A DNA stretch of 64,000 nt from Melampsora larici-populina 98AG31 (lineage: Eukaryota; Basidiomycota; Pucciniomycetes; Pucciniales; Melampsoraceae), in assembly GCF_000204055.1 (NCBI RefSeq), contig NW_006768771.1, positions 1,919,250-1,983,249 of the forward strand, given 5' to 3'. A model generated the notes under the pieces. That model saw only the letters and a list, made by a program, of their open reading frames with translations, was not told the origin of the DNA and searched no databases. Every line of letters begins with the position of its first letter. Position 1 is the first letter of the stretch. A program made the position numbers and the translations under genes. Positions 21,577 to 33,020 of the stretch are shown here, in pieces.

Positions 21577-24273
21577 ATGGCACCTAAACAAACAGCTCAT
21601 CACCATCGATCTACCCTGTCTCAGTCCAACAAGTCATTCAAAGCTCGACATGCAACCAAGGGAGCACTAAAACAACTATCCAAAGGTTTGTGTTATTCGT
21701 TTACACTTATTCATTCATTCCCATGTGATATAGTGACACATTACTGATGACGTATTTCTTTAAAACTTGCAGGTCGAGTTGAAAAAGAATTGAAACAATC
21801 TCTTAAAGCACATGTTCAATCCAGTGCTGGCCAAAAGGCTGCTCGTAAAAACCATGCCAAGCAACTACAAGCTGAGAAACGTCGAGCTCAAGCAGATTCA
21901 ATCAAAGTCTTCTCTGGCTCACAACCTGCGCCTCGTATCGTTCTCGTGATTGCGCTCTCAGCCGATATCGATCCATACAATGACGTCCTCGTCCGCTTCA
22001 AACTCGCTGCTGGTCTTCCCCTCGATTGTGACGAACCAACCGCTAGCTCGTACACCTTTTCGTGGCCTACTACGAACTCATTCCAAAAGCCCAACTCAAA
22101 TGGAAGCCTGCTTCAATTCATCCTGGTCCCTCACTTGACTCCGATCGCCCACGTCATTTCCCTTGCTGCTGCCGCCGATTTCTTACTCCCTGTACTATCA
22201 GCTCAAGAAGAATGCACTCCTTGGGGTGAACGTTGTTTAAGATCAATTCAGGCTATCGGTGGACCTTCGCTTGGTACTCTTGGACTCGCCTTTGGTCTCG
22301 ATACACTAAATGGACCAGATCTCCCAGTGAAACGTCAACAATCCGCGCAAACAAGAGCAAGCTTATTGAGCTTCTTGCGATACTTCTTCCCCGATACACT
22401 TCTCTTGGCTCGTGTTAGCTCTCTTGATTCATTAGAAGAAGTGGGCGGATTGGCACGGAGGATGCTAGAGAAAAAGCCCGCTGCAGTCTCACCTGGTTGG
22501 CGTGATGGACGAGCCCGGCTGATAGGCGAATGTATCGAGTGGGTCGATGGAACGCTCAAAATTACAGGCCATGTTCGCGGTGGAAGGTTCAGTTCAAACA
22601 GACTTGTCCATGTACCATTTTGTGGCGACTATCGACTGTCAAAAATCACCGTCACGAGAAATGAGAATGAAGAGGGAGAGGAAGAGGTAGTAGTCTGCAG
22701 TCCTGATCCTGAGATGGCAGATGATCTGGTCTCCGAGAACTGCCCCTCTACCGCCGATGCGATGATGGCCGAGCAAACCTGGCCAACGGAGGAAGAGATT
22801 GCTTCAGCCCCTGCAAATAAAGCTGCTTCAAAACCTAAGAGAACCCGAAAAATACCGATCGGTACAAGTGACTACCAAGCTGCATGGATTCCCGAGGGTC
22901 AAGAAGATGAATATGAAGACGAAGATGAGGCTGAGTTCGAGGACCCCCTTGGTGGTGACAGTAAACATGAAGTGACCCGGGAGGAAGAGGAAGAAGAGAT
23001 GGCAGATATGGATGATGATATGTCAGAACATGGACAATCATCGAAAGAAGTCAGGTTCATGGACTTATCGGATGATATAGAGAAACTCCAGCTAGAGGAA
23101 TACCGAGCGAATCGGGAACAACAACGAACAAGCGGTGCTCGTGAGGATGAAGAATTTCCTGATGAAATCGACACTCCTCTTCATATACCTGCCCGAGAAC
23201 GTTTTGCTCGTTATAGGGGCATGAAGAGCCTACGGACTAGTCCATGGGATCCTTACGAAAATCTACCTGCGGAGTATGGGAAAGTCTTCGGCTTTCAAGA
23301 CTGGAAGGTGATGAGTAAGAAGCTGTGTAAAAAAGCTAACGAGGACCAACCCGGAGCGGTGAGTGATCTGCTTCATTCATTCATCATGCCTCAGCATTTG
23401 TGACTGACTCATTCTTACAGGGTGCTGGAATGCGCGTGACACTACATGTGGCCGAGTTCCCACAAGATGTATTTGAAAGCCTACCTCGATCCCTTCCACT
23501 CGTTGCAGTCTCCCTCCTCCAACACGAACACAAGTATTCAGTGATGCACTTCTCTACCCAGCGCAATACGGAATACGAAGGCGAAATCAAGTCAAAGGAT
23601 CAATTGGTGATCTGTGTAGGTTATAGATTCTACAGTGTCAATCCCATCTGGTCTCAGCCTTCGGTGCGAGCAAGCAATAATGTTCATAAGTTTGAGCGGT
23701 ACTTGAGACATGGTCGAATGAATGTCGGGACTGTGTACATGCCCGTTACGTTTGGATCCACAACGCCTGTGGTTGTCCTTCAGGAGGTCAATGATGACGA
23801 GGGTACGTTGGAATTAGTTGGATCCGGCACATTGGTAGGCAGTGAACCGAAGCGGATCGTCGTCAAGCGATTTGTCTTGACCGGTCATCCATACAAAGTA
23901 CACAAGAAAACAGCTACAATCCGCTACATGGTGAGTATTGTATTCTCATGAGATTCATTTTCGCATATCTGCTCACTGTGCTGACATTGATATTGATCAT
24001 GCTAAGTTTTTCAATCGAGATGATATTGAATACTTCAAACCGGTCGAACTACGAACCAAGAAAGGTAGAAGTGGTCATATCAAAGAGCCACTTGGTACAC
24101 ATGGTTACTTCAAGGCAGGATTTGATGGTCCAATCGATCAGATGGACACAATTTGTATGTCTCTCTATAAGAGATGTTTCCCAAAATGGGCTCAAGGTTG
24201 GAATGGCTCACTTAAGTCAATATGTTGGCAAGAAAAGGAAGATGGAAAGGGGATGGAAGTTGATGAAGATTAG
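21577..24273 (+). CDS. TSR1: Pre-rRNA-processing protein TSR1
   Basis: Exons 21577-21685, 21773-23358, 23421-23930, 24007-24273; 823 aa, close to yeast Tsr1 (788 aa). Tsr1 is a GTPase-like but inactive relative of Bms1 that assembles on pre-40S particles and blocks early translation-factor binding. The N-terminus is basic (MAPKQTAHHHRSTL). The central part carries the AARP2CN-type domain (about residues 275-345, GRARLIGECIEW and HVRGGRFSSNRLVHVPF). A long Glu/Asp-rich stretch follows (about 370-440). The C-terminal RIBIOP domain includes FFNRDDIEYFKPVELRTKKG and GHIKEPLGTHGYFK. The start was chosen because MAPKQ is the first in-frame ATG after a clean upstream region and continues across the first intron. 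The first intron uses GTTTGT. The ORF is intact and the model looks complete. Confidence 0.96.
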
Positions 24274-24685
24274 TGAGATATATCCTGCATTTTTTTTAAT
24301 TTCTTACTTGAGTTTAAGTGCGTGTTTTGGAAATCGTCATATCCATATAATTGATTTTTTATAAGTGATTGAATAAGAAATATCCAAAAGTATATAATGC
24401 TCGGAGCACTGCTTGCACTCATTCGACTCCGAGTCCTTCGAATTCTGATTCAGGTTCAGCGCAGAATTATACTAGACAGTGTCCTAAAAGACCCTGAAAG
24501 AGAGTCACATAATGTTCTGTGGGTCTGCCTTTTGATTTGGACATTGACATATGCAGAATATGGCAAAGCAGTCGCATACGTTAAACCAAGAATTTGACAG
24601 TGGCTATTTGATCATAGTGATCGCGAATATTCTGTAGTGAGACTGACTCCAGAGCCCAAGCCCAAATTGTCTTTGATCCTGGTAT
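24274..24685 (+). other. TSR1 3' flank with a possible gene remnant
   Basis: Near 24,448-24,500 the sequence encodes VQRRIILDSVLKDPERE. This resembles 38,050-38,095 (AEFYQTVFEDPDRLREY) in nucleotide sequence around CAGCGCAGAATT. It may be a duplicated remnant of one exon. The YR retrotransposon begins at the right border. Confidence 0.3.
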
Positions 24686-24925
24686 CCACTCATAACTCCC
24701 TGTGTCTCTCAGGTGGACATTCATAATGTGATTTAAATTAGTTTCAACTTATTTCTATCTAAGTTATTTGTATACTGGGTACCAGTGAAGTATATTCTTC
24801 CATCGCTGGTTGTCCCATTCAAACCTAAAGTTTCGAATGAGTAACCTTAGGTCTCTTGGGGGGGGGGCCTGCCTGGAAGAGGCTGGGGGAGGTAGGACAC
24901 CGGTGACAGTCAATGGGAGATCGCC
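24686..24925 (-). repeat. Terminal split direct repeat, copy Y2
   Basis: About 240 bp, matching 25,505-25,745. It starts CCACTCATAACTCCC and ends GGGAGATCGCC, with a G-run near 24,858-24,868 of different length from its partner. Confidence 0.88.
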
Positions 24926-25196
24926 GAACGGTGGGCTAGGCAACCTCCCAACACAACACAAACACAGCAGTATACACAGACACAACAGTTTACTACAATA
25001 GCATACAAAGATCAGAAAACACCCAATACTTACGCGTTGGGCCTTGTCAATTAGCCCTATTCCAGATCATCCATTGGAAACGCAGTCCCTCCATCTGATC
25101 TCAATTCAATGCTATACACCGTTAACTGTTACGCCCTTCGAGTAGTACACGGATGAAAGTCCCTATAACCCTGTCAAACCAAGGGGGGTGGGCGGG

Positions 25197-25504
25197 TTCG
25201 AAAAAAGAGAGAGAGATGATAGTAAAAGCTTGTAAAGCTATACTATGGGAGAGAGAGACCTTGACAGTGAGGTAGTGAGAGATTTCCAGATGTGAGCGTG
25301 GGAGTTCGTGGAAATGGGGGTTTGGCACGTGAAGAGATTTTCAAGGTGGGAGGAATACCTTCCAACCTTGCACATGAATCTCTTGCGCCGAGAAACAAAA
25401 ATATCCTTGATATAAGGCTATTTTCTAAACCCAACCATTACCCGACTGCCGCTCACATCGTGGAAATTGACGGTACCGTCGTGCCTTTGGTTACCGTCCG
25501 TCAT
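25197..25504 (-). repeat. Internal split direct repeat, copy X2 (empty-site allele)
   Basis: 308 bp from TTCGAAAAAAGAGAG to ACCGTCCGTCAT. It matches 31,216-31,376 joined to 32,341-32,487, and so preserves the sequence before the 962-bp insertion. Confidence 0.92.
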
Positions 25505-25745
25505 CCACTCATAACTCCCTGTGTCTCTCAGGTGGACATTCATAATGTGATTTAAATTAGTTTCAACTTATTTCTATCTAAGTTATTTGTATACTGGGTA
25601 CCAGTGAAGTATATTCTTCCATTGCCGGTTGTCCCATTCAAACCTAAAGTTTCGAATGAGAAACCTTAGGTCTCTTGGGGGGGGCCCCCTGCCTGGAAGA
25701 GGCTGGGGGAGGTAGGACACCGGTGACAGTCGATGGGAGATCGCC
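25505..25745 (-). repeat. Internal split direct repeat, copy Y1
   Basis: It abuts X2 and matches 24,686-24,925. Confidence 0.88.
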
Positions 25746-25930
25746 TCCCCTTGACTCAGGTTGCAGACCTGAGCCTGCGATCGCCCATTTACTGTAACCT
25801 GGGTCAAGTTACCCTTTGCCCCTCCCCTTACGAGGGAGTAGTGCAGAGCCAATAGTTATCTAATAGAACCAGTTCGCAAATAGATATTTCCGGAAGAATT
25901 TTGAATTTAAGCCTAATAGTTTAATCTCCG

Positions 25931-26968
25931 TTAATTACTGATCCTGACATGTTCTAAAAGTCTAATTGTATCTAAGAGATCTTCCTCTGAGCATTCACGT
26001 ATATACAGCTTGTATGCTTTTGACCTCCAACGTCCTACTTTGACAATCTCTTCCAAAGGATTATTAAGATTCCACCTCAATGAGGCACCACCAACTCGAA
26101 ACGAATGACCCGTAAGTTTACACTCGTTTTGCGCATTCCACGTGTCCGAGAATATCCTAAGACATCTAGGCTTTGTCAACACAACTCTTTTATTTCCTTT
26201 AGGGTACGAGAACACCGGGTCATCGTCTGTCGCACCTGTATCCTTTATCAATCTTCTGATAGCGCCTATGGGATTGAGTAAGGACAATTGGTACTGTAAG
26301 TGAATCTCTTGAATTTCCCCTACAGATGCTGTTTTTGCCTCCCTAATCTTTATCCGCACAAATTCCCCTTCTGGGTCCCAGATTAGGTCCTTCACTCTGA
26401 CTTGATCTCCTTTACACGAAGCTTTTAGTAATTCCCCTAATCGTGCCATCCCCCAGAAGGCTACGAGTGCTACTGTGTACGCCACCTGATTCTCCAAGTC
26501 TTTACCAGCTAAATCTTCTACTAACTTAAATAAGTGCCAAATCAAAATAGGATCCTTCCTTTCAGATGGCTCCGATTGCAACTCCAGTTTCTTCGCAGCC
26601 GTCAAAATCGCCTCTATTCGCGGAGTCTCCTTGTGTGGGTAGTCGAAGCCGTGAAAGAGGTGCCAAGCCTTGATTCCAGAAAGGTACGTTCTAATGGTAT
26701 TCGATTTTATCGGGATGGATGCTCCAAATTGACTATCGGGATTTAGTTTTGGGCCTGCCCAAACCACAAAGTGATTCAAGACTTTCGGATCGATCGGAAG
26801 GAGATAGCATCTCGGCACGTTGTATTCTTGTGCGAAGTTCATAAGTTTCGACACACCAGCGTTGTAGTGCTTCAAAGTAGCAGTTGACCATGCTCCGCTA
26901 ATCATGTAAGCTTTAACGACATCGGTGTTCGACGTATCGACGCCTTCAGCATCTTTTAAGAATTCCAT
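25931..26968 (-). CDS. Tyrosine recombinase of the YR retrotransposon
   Basis: 345-aa uninterrupted ORF. An N-terminal core-binding/SAM-like region (about 1-125) is followed by the phage-integrase catalytic fold. Visible active-site residues: Arg176 in FWGMARLGEL, the H-x-x-R box His288/Arg291 in LTGHSFRVGG, Trp314 in GRWRS, and the probable nucleophile Tyr322 in YKLYIRE. It would integrate the circular DNA copy of the element without an integrase. It lies downstream of RT-RNase H as in Ngaro/PAT/DIRS elements. It is the only ORF of this copy with no lesion and could act in trans; that is inference. Confidence 0.93.
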   Translation of the reverse strand: MEFLKDAEGVDTSNTDVVKAYMISGAWSTATLKHYNAGVSKLMNFAQEYNVPRCYLLPIDPKVLNHFVVWAGPKLNPDSQFGASIPIKSNTIRTYLSGIKAWHLFHGFDYPHKETPRIEAILTAAKKLELQSEPSERKDPILIWHLFKLVEDLAGKDLENQVAYTVALVAFWGMARLGELLKASCKGDQVRVKDLIWDPEGEFVRIKIREAKTASVGEIQEIHLQYQLSLLNPIGAIRRLIKDTGATDDDPVFSYPKGNKRVVLTKPRCLRIFSDTWNAQNECKLTGHSFRVGGASLRWNLNNPLEEIVKVGRWRSKAYKLYIRECSEEDLLDTIRLLEHVRISN

Positions 26969-27185
26969 CTATCGAACTTATATATGAAATCTCTTTAATT
27001 TGGATGGTGTATGTAGGTTATGGCGAAGGTCAGTTGGATGAAATTGTTTCTCCGATCTTTGCAACAAATATTAAGCATAGTATGCGGGAATGATCGAAAC
27101 GATTGGGACGATCGGAACTCAGCCTTAACACTGACGTTTCAAGGGGGAACTAAAAAATTTGGTCACAAGTTTCTTAATTTCAATT

Positions 27186-28960
27186 TCATAGTACTTGTCT
27201 AATAAACAGTTCTAAATCTTTAGGTATCTCAATGACTACCATATCTTTCATGGAACGTCTATCTTTACCTCGCGATAGCAAGTCTGCCAGGTTATCATCA
27301 GTTTTCACTCATTGAGCCACCATGTCACAATGCAAACGTTCAAGCAACTTCTGGATAACCTTCCACTCATCATTAACAGCTCGATCACCGGACTTCTTGT
27401 TATCAACTGCCGCCTGTGATGTGGTATTGTCAGTGAGTACCAGGAAGGATTTTCCCCCTGTCTCCGTGAACGTATTGACCATAAGCAAACCCAGTCAAAT
27501 AGTGACTGTTTCGGCCCAAGCGATATTTTGCTTAACTCCAACCTCGGACAACTCATTCCACCCCTCTAAGAGTTCGAATTGCGCCCACTTCGAACCAACC
27601 AAGATCCCAATGCCTGTGAGTGAAGCATCTCCCACCCAGTCTAGATCGATTGGTACTTGATCAGGAATAATTCTTCTTGGTGAAAAGTTCTTCATGGCCA
27701 TATGCCATTCCTCCAAGTCTTCTCTCACATCTCCAGGTACTTTCCTTTTTGCTGACGGTACTCGCCACTCTTGCTCCCACCTATAGAGACTCGACATATA
27801 GCAACGGAGATAAGGTACAATATAAGTCGTATGTACCAACCTTCCCACGAACTTTTCGACCCTCTTCAAGTTGAACGAAGCTTCAGGTACTAAAAATTCC
27901 TCTATCTCCTGAAACCTCTGAGTGAATTTTTCCTCCGGTAATCTAACCGTCCTTTCTCGTGCATTCCATATGAAACCAATATACCGCTGTTCCTCAGCAA
28001 ATTCATGCACCTTTTCCGAGTTAGAAGTTACACCCATTTCAAAACTTAGTTTTACGATGTCTTTGATGGACGTAGGATTATCTATCTCTTTAACCAGTAA
28101 GTTGTCGTCCACCCACCTAAAGGCCTTTTCTAACTTAAAGACTAACACAATGATCTTCTTCCACAAATCTGCCAGCCTTCCAAAAACCCCGCATCCCGCT
28201 ACTCCACCAAATTGGATTCTAGTATCTAACCACAATCTATTTGAAAGATCCATTAAAAAAAGGTATCTCCACTGGGATGGGTGTATAGCGATTTGCCTAT
28301 ACGCTTTTTCCCAGTCAAACAGGGCTAGTAAGTAATTTCCTTTGTTGTCTCTGAAGAACATTGCCACAATCTTAAAATCGTCCCAAGTTGTGGCGTAATT
28401 TTTCTTGTCCACAAAACTATTTACTGATGGTATATCTTTGTTGTCGTGGGGAAAAGACAGATCGTTAATAATCCTGAAGGAGCCGTCACCATTTATTACG
28501 CTACCCATCGGACTCGACCTGAAGAATCCAATACTTCTTCGTGCGTAAACGGTCCAAAAATCCTGTTTGCACGCTTTTCTTTTTCTAACGTATTTTTAAT
28601 CTTCTCAGACGCGAGGATGGCCGAATCGTGATTTCCCGGAGTGAACCACCTCCTATTTCCTAAGGTATGATTGGGAATCCCTTGATGGAAACCGTCAATA
28701 CACCCTTTTATGACATCTTCCGCATCATCCTTAATACCGTGAAACCTGATAAGTGACTTCCACTTCGCTAGGTTCAGATCGCACACCGCGTACTCTAGAG
28801 GCCACCTATTATCGTAGGACCTTCCGGAATTCCTATAAGGTAATAGTCTTACGATCTCTACTTGGGGAGTAACTCTCAGTTGAGGACTTATCTTCGGCGA
28901 TGAAACCGCGGCCTTCCAATCAAAACTATAACGAGAAAGGCACAGGGTGGATTCAGACAT
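27186..28960 (-). pseudogene. Reverse transcriptase-RNase H of the YR retrotransposon, with lesions
   Basis: The minus-strand ORF 28,960-28,496 (upstream Pol region) passes into 28,508-27,495 through a frameshift near 28,500-28,530, where SSPMGSVINGDGSFRI is the start of the RT palm. RT motifs: LALFDWEKAYRQIAIHPSQW, FGGVAGCGVFG and the catalytic RWVDDNLLV (residues 133-135 of the second ORF). RNase H follows with DLDWVGDASLTGIGI, IAWAETVTI, LVLTDNTTSQAAV and DDNLADLLSRG, ending at a TGA at 27,186. In-frame TGA codons lie at 27,495-27,497 (probably from CGA) and 27,305-27,307 (probably from TGG). The RT type is that of DIRS/Ngaro elements. Confidence 0.88.
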
Positions 28961-29279
28961 GTCAGAAGTTTGTCACCAGCAATTGTCTCACGACGTTTAT
29001 TTCAACAGGACCGGACATCAGAAACCGGATATCAACCAGGTCAAAAGGGAGAAACGACGGAAAAACGGATAATGGGCAGCTACAACTGCAGAACCCCTTC
29101 CGGACAACGTGAAGTTCAACAGAACATGTGACCGTGGTACATATCAAGAAAGAAACAACGGTTCTAGGTCAACCACATAACCCAATATGTGTTGGGGCAC
29201 TCCGATGTTGGTACGTCTTCAGACAAATGAAAGGTGTGTGGAAATTATTCATCACATAAATTCACTCCAGTTCAACGGC

Positions 29280-31137
29280 TTACTTTGCCTTTCCACTTCC
29301 CCCGTATTTTGGTCCGTTCGTATCACCTTTGCGATCATCACGTCTATTGTCACGACGCCAGGAATTACCACCTTCTCCTCTGCAATTATCATGAAGGTCA
29401 TTATCACGACTTCCACCATTACGATCTTTGCGACCATCGCGACCATCACGACCATCGCGACCGTGAGACACCCAACCGCCTCCTCTACCCCTTCCACGAA
29501 CATTCCGACCAGAGTTTCTACGATCCTCGTAATGAGCGTAACTTGAGCTACCTGGTCCATCGTACACAGGGTGGTTTGAGTGCTGATTTGCGTGTTGCCA
29601 AGACCTGGCGTTAGGTTTACCATGATGGGTAGCATGCAAACCATTCCCAGAGGGAGTCGTTACATTGTAAGTATTGTAACTATTATAATTCATGACTTCG
29701 CCGGATATGGGATTAATGTGACTTTTAGGTTGACCGTCCGAATAAGGATTGATTTCAGCCCAACGAGGTAAGAGATCACCTAGTCGTTCAGTTTCATTTC
29801 AAGCTTCTCGTTCTCTATTCTCGTCTTGGATGGCGGGGTTGGCTAACTTCCCATCTTTGTTCCTGAAAGTCATCACAGTAGTTCTGATAGCCTGGTCATA
29901 TCAAAGGGCCATGATCCAGGAGACGCGCTCTCTTTTAATCGCTAGGACATTTTCGCGATGAATCAGGAATTTGTTGGCTAGACCGTTGTGATTGTAATGA
30001 CGCAAATAGGCAAGGAATAAATCGAATGCAGTTACCCATTCACCAAAACTCATCTTCCACTCATCGGGGATTGCCAGGCCAGTATACTTTTCATCGTCTT
30101 TCTTATCCTTCTTGTTGCGTAAGGAATATTTCATTAATTCTTGCTTCAACCACATGGTGTTAAACACTGATAAAGGGATGTATCCGTCCATAGGCTTCAT
30201 TTTAGACTCAAAATGTGGTGATAGAGCTACAAGTCCGTTGACCCCGATACCGGCTTTGCCAACTTCGACCGTTACTTTGTCTGAAGTACTAGGTGTGTCG
30301 TCTTTGGTCAAGTCGACCTGGATTCTAGTCTTATCGGCCGGGGTTCTCACTCTAGATGGGACAGCAGGAGTTGCAGCCGCAGAGATCTGGGAAAGCGGAG
30401 TCGTAGTATTTGCAAGTGCTGACGAGACATTTTGGATTGATGTAATAGCAGGGGTTGCATTATTTACCACAGTGAGACCTTTGGCTTTTAACCACAAATG
30501 AAACCCCCGAGGTGGGCTTTCTCCTACATCCGAGACGGTATTCCTGCGGGTGGGGGATTGTTCTGTAGAACGTATGCAAGCAGATGATATCGCCAAGGCA
30601 TTTTAGTCTCATAATCTTTGCACTCTCCCTTTCTGGAGGCTTCACCCTAAGGTGGCAACACAAGATGTGGGGGGTTTGGAAACATCACATCGTGCGGCAA
30701 CACCAGAGGTGGGTTATGAATTCTATCAAATTTAGCTTACGACTTGGCGTATCAATGACATTGTCCCTGGAGATCAGACCGGCGGAGTGTAAAACTGAAG
30801 TACCGGACAAGGGTGCACCGGTCTGTGCATTTGGCACGGCGTTTCCTTGTGGCTCGGCGGGCGGTAAAGGTGGTAAAGACGACGATGTATCTGGACCGGA
30901 ACCTGGGACTGTTAAGGTGACCACCGGGGTGACTCCTCTTGCTGGTGAACGTGATCCTCGAGTGGAGGTAGGGCCACCACCACGACCACGACTCCGAATA
31001 TTCGCCACTTGCACAGCTGGAACAATAATCTCTGAGTCAGGAGGAGGGACGGATCCACCCCTTAATCCTCTACTGGATCTTCTCAACATTGCATTGAAGG
31101 TCTCCGTATTCGTAGCCTTCTCACCGTTATTAGCCAT
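29280..31137 (-). pseudogene. Gag-like region of the YR retrotransposon, degraded
   Basis: Three minus-strand ORFs in succession: 31,137-30,685 (MANNGEKATNTETFN, then RGRGGG and Pro/Ser-rich), 30,596-29,901 (Ala/Thr-rich, then MSFGEWVTAFDLFLAYLRHY) and 29,693-29,280 (Gly/Arg/Asp-rich tail with repeated GRDGRDGR and RGRGRGGGW). The second joins the third through TGA codons at 29,901-29,903 and 29,799-29,801, both of which would be Arg if CGA. Between the first two ORFs the frame is lost; a GTAAGC donor-like site near 30,738 could mean an intron, but no acceptor keeps phase. There is no CCHC knuckle. The Arg/Gly-rich tail may replace it in nucleic-acid binding (inference). Confidence 0.75.
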
Positions 31138-31463
31138 CTTCTCTGAGTTGGGTTACGAAGTATAGAAATCGAACCGAATTGTGAACAGATAAGTGTTTGA
31201 GCTCCACACGAATGTTTCGAAAAAAGAGAGAGAGATGATAGTAAAAGCTTGTAAAGCTATACTATGGGAGAGAGAGACCTTGACAGTGAGGTAGTGAGAG
31301 ATTTCCAGATGTGAGCGTGGGAGTTCGTGGAAATGGGGGTTTGGCACGTGAAGAGATCTTCAAGGTGGGAGGAATACAGTGGGTAAAGTCAAGAATGTGT
31401 AACAGGTCCCCCCCACATAGGTCCCGGGTCCGAAATCTTTGAGATTTGAGAAAAAAATGTGCG

Positions 31464-31494
31464 TAGGGTTAGGGTTAGGGGTTGGCTTAGGGGT
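31464..31494 (+). repeat. Interstitial telomere-like repeats
   Basis: TAGGG-TTAGGG-TTAGGG at 31,464-31,480 followed by TTAGGGG near 31,488, all inside the 962-bp element. Too short to be a telomere. Confidence 0.7.
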
Positions 31495-31890
31495 TGGAGC
31501 TGGAAGCTGGGCTAACATTACATTGTTCTTTAGAATATCGAAAGCACTCTCGGGAATGCAAAGGTTTTGCAGATTCCAAGAACCTATTCGAGAAATCACG
31601 GAAGTCATGCCCAGTTTTGACCATCCGGAGATACTTTCGAAAGATCAATAGGCAGCATTCAGCATATGCGTAGGTTCTCTTCCTTTCTGACTAGGCTTGT
31701 TCCTACTGACACATAGTTGATTTCAGGCAAGGATACAACAGTGTTGATGCTGCCACGGTTGTGAAGTTGTATTCTTCCCATCGATGTGTTCCAAGGAATG
31801 CCGCATTGAGAGTCGATGTCATCGCTCCACAGCCACGACAGTAAATATCATTCAACAATACAAGAAGTTGCAAATTTAGGTAGGTGGTTT

Positions 31891-31911
31891 TTCTCTCTCT
31901 CTCTCTCTCTC
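31891..31911. repeat. CT microsatellite
   Basis: About nine consecutive TC units within the 962-bp element. Confidence 0.85.
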
Positions 31912-32487
31912 TTGTTGGTCAAGGATCAATGTGCCTTGCAATGATACGTCTCAAGCAAGGTGATCGAACGTCCAAAGTCGAGCAAAATGCTGAGCCAACA
32001 CCAGCCTATGTATCTAAGTGCATAAGATACCTAGCAACATACAGTAGGCACCATAGCAGCTTAAGGACATAGCTTTAAGTACTTAAGTATGCCCTAAACC
32101 CCTAACTAAGTACTTAGCTTAGGCCTTAAGCCCTGGGTCCGAAGCTCGGAGATCCCAAAAAAAAAAAATTACATTTTGCGACTTCGCTTGGATATATCTA
32201 GATTAAACCAAATCTAAGGATTTTGCCTGTCTATGTATTGTGGCCTAACATTGATGTTAAGTGTGGCATCTTTAAGTCAAAGACTCAAATTTCGATTTTG
32301 CGGGGGAAGCTGTTACACATTCTTGACTTTACCCACTGTACCTTCCAACCTTGCACATGAATCTCTTGCGCCGAGAAACAAAAATATCCTTGATATAAGG
32401 CTATTTTCTAAACCCAACCATTACCCGACTGCCGCTCGCATCATGGAAATTGACGGTACCGTCGTGCCTTTGGGTACCGTCCGTCAT

Positions 32488-33020
32488 TCATTGAAATCAG
32501 TTTATCCACATCAGTCACCATCCTAGACCCTTCACGCTGTGCATACAACCTGCTCAGCATTTGCGCATATTTTAATTTCTCTTTATGATCATCTGGTCAT
32601 TTTCCTTCTGCTACAAGTTCTTTGGTTGCATTTATGCTCAATGTAGAGCAAGCATGTGATGATCCACAAGGAAAGCTGTGTCTTGAGAATTGTTGTCTAT
32701 ACAGACTTTACTGTATTTTCTTATTTCACCATGCAACAGAGGATCAATTGTTTTTTATTCTATTAGTTTCGTTTTAGGATCCCTCCACAATTTCAACATC
32801 TGAATTCACAGAGGTCAGGTAGATGGCATCTGAATATACAATTGCTACAGTCAGACGTTCAAATTTCCGCAGGGTACATTGCATAACCACGCTGTATCTG
32901 TGTGATGTGTGCATATGAAGCACTTGGGACAAAATGAAACGTAGGACCGAGAAGTGACAAAACTTAGAAATATGCTAGAGCTATTCAATGGAAAGAGAAA
33001 TCGCAAGTTGTTCTTCAAGG
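32488..33020. other. Intergenic; 3' flank shared with the second reductase paralogue
   Basis: Stretches near 32,900-33,020 (GAAGCACTTGG, GAGAAGTGACAAAACTT) match 38,385-38,510. The duplication that produced the two reductase genes therefore included downstream sequence. No gene seen. Confidence 0.5.

Larger units (their letters stand above)
31377..32338. mobile_element. 962-bp non-autonomous TA-flanked element with ~30-bp TIRs
   Basis: The left end CAGTGGGTAAAGTCAAGAAT (31,377 on) is the perfect inverse of the right end (to 32,338), over about 29 bp. TA flanks both sides (31,375-31,376, 32,339-32,340). The empty site GGAATACCTTCC is seen in the X2 repeat at about 25,351-25,362. No transposase is encoded. 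It contains telomere-like TTAGGG units and a CT microsatellite. The TA duplication and CAGT start suggest a pogo/Tc1-mariner-related mobiliser. Confidence 0.92.
24686..32487 (-). mobile_element. Tyrosine-recombinase retrotransposon (Ngaro/PAT-like) with split direct repeats
   Basis: On the minus strand: repeat X1 (32,487-31,216), gag-like ORFs, RT-RNase H, tyrosine recombinase, repeat Y1 (25,745-25,505), X2 (25,504-25,197), a 271-bp unique stretch, then Y2 (24,925-24,686). X1 and X2 are 308 bp once the insertion in X1 is removed; Y1 and Y2 are about 240 bp. This A1-ORFs-B1-A2-B2 order is the split-direct-repeat plan of Ngaro and PAT elements, which replicate through a circle. In line with that plan, the X2/Y1 junction (GTCAT/CCACTC) equals what would form by joining the two outer ends. 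No methyltransferase domain is seen, which argues against classical DIRS1. The recombinase is intact; gag and RT-RNase H carry frameshifts and TGA stops, so this copy is probably non-autonomous. Confidence 0.85.
31216..32487 (-). repeat. Terminal split direct repeat, copy X1, interrupted
   Basis: 31,216-31,376 plus 32,341-32,487 together equal the 308-bp X2 repeat. The 962-bp element with its TA duplication separates the halves. Confidence 0.9.

Noticed and set aside
29252..29644. Long ORFs on both strands around 29.2-29.6 kb
   Set aside because: They are shadows of the Gly/Arg-rich gag tail on the minus strand; the repetitive codons open other frames.
30685..30740. Intron joining the first two gag ORFs of the YR element
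   Set aside because: A GTAAGC donor exists, but no nearby AG acceptor restores the gag frame; a frameshift is equally likely.
31464..31494. A chromosome end or telomere
   Set aside because: Only two to three TTAGGG units, embedded in a transposable element with DNA on both sides.
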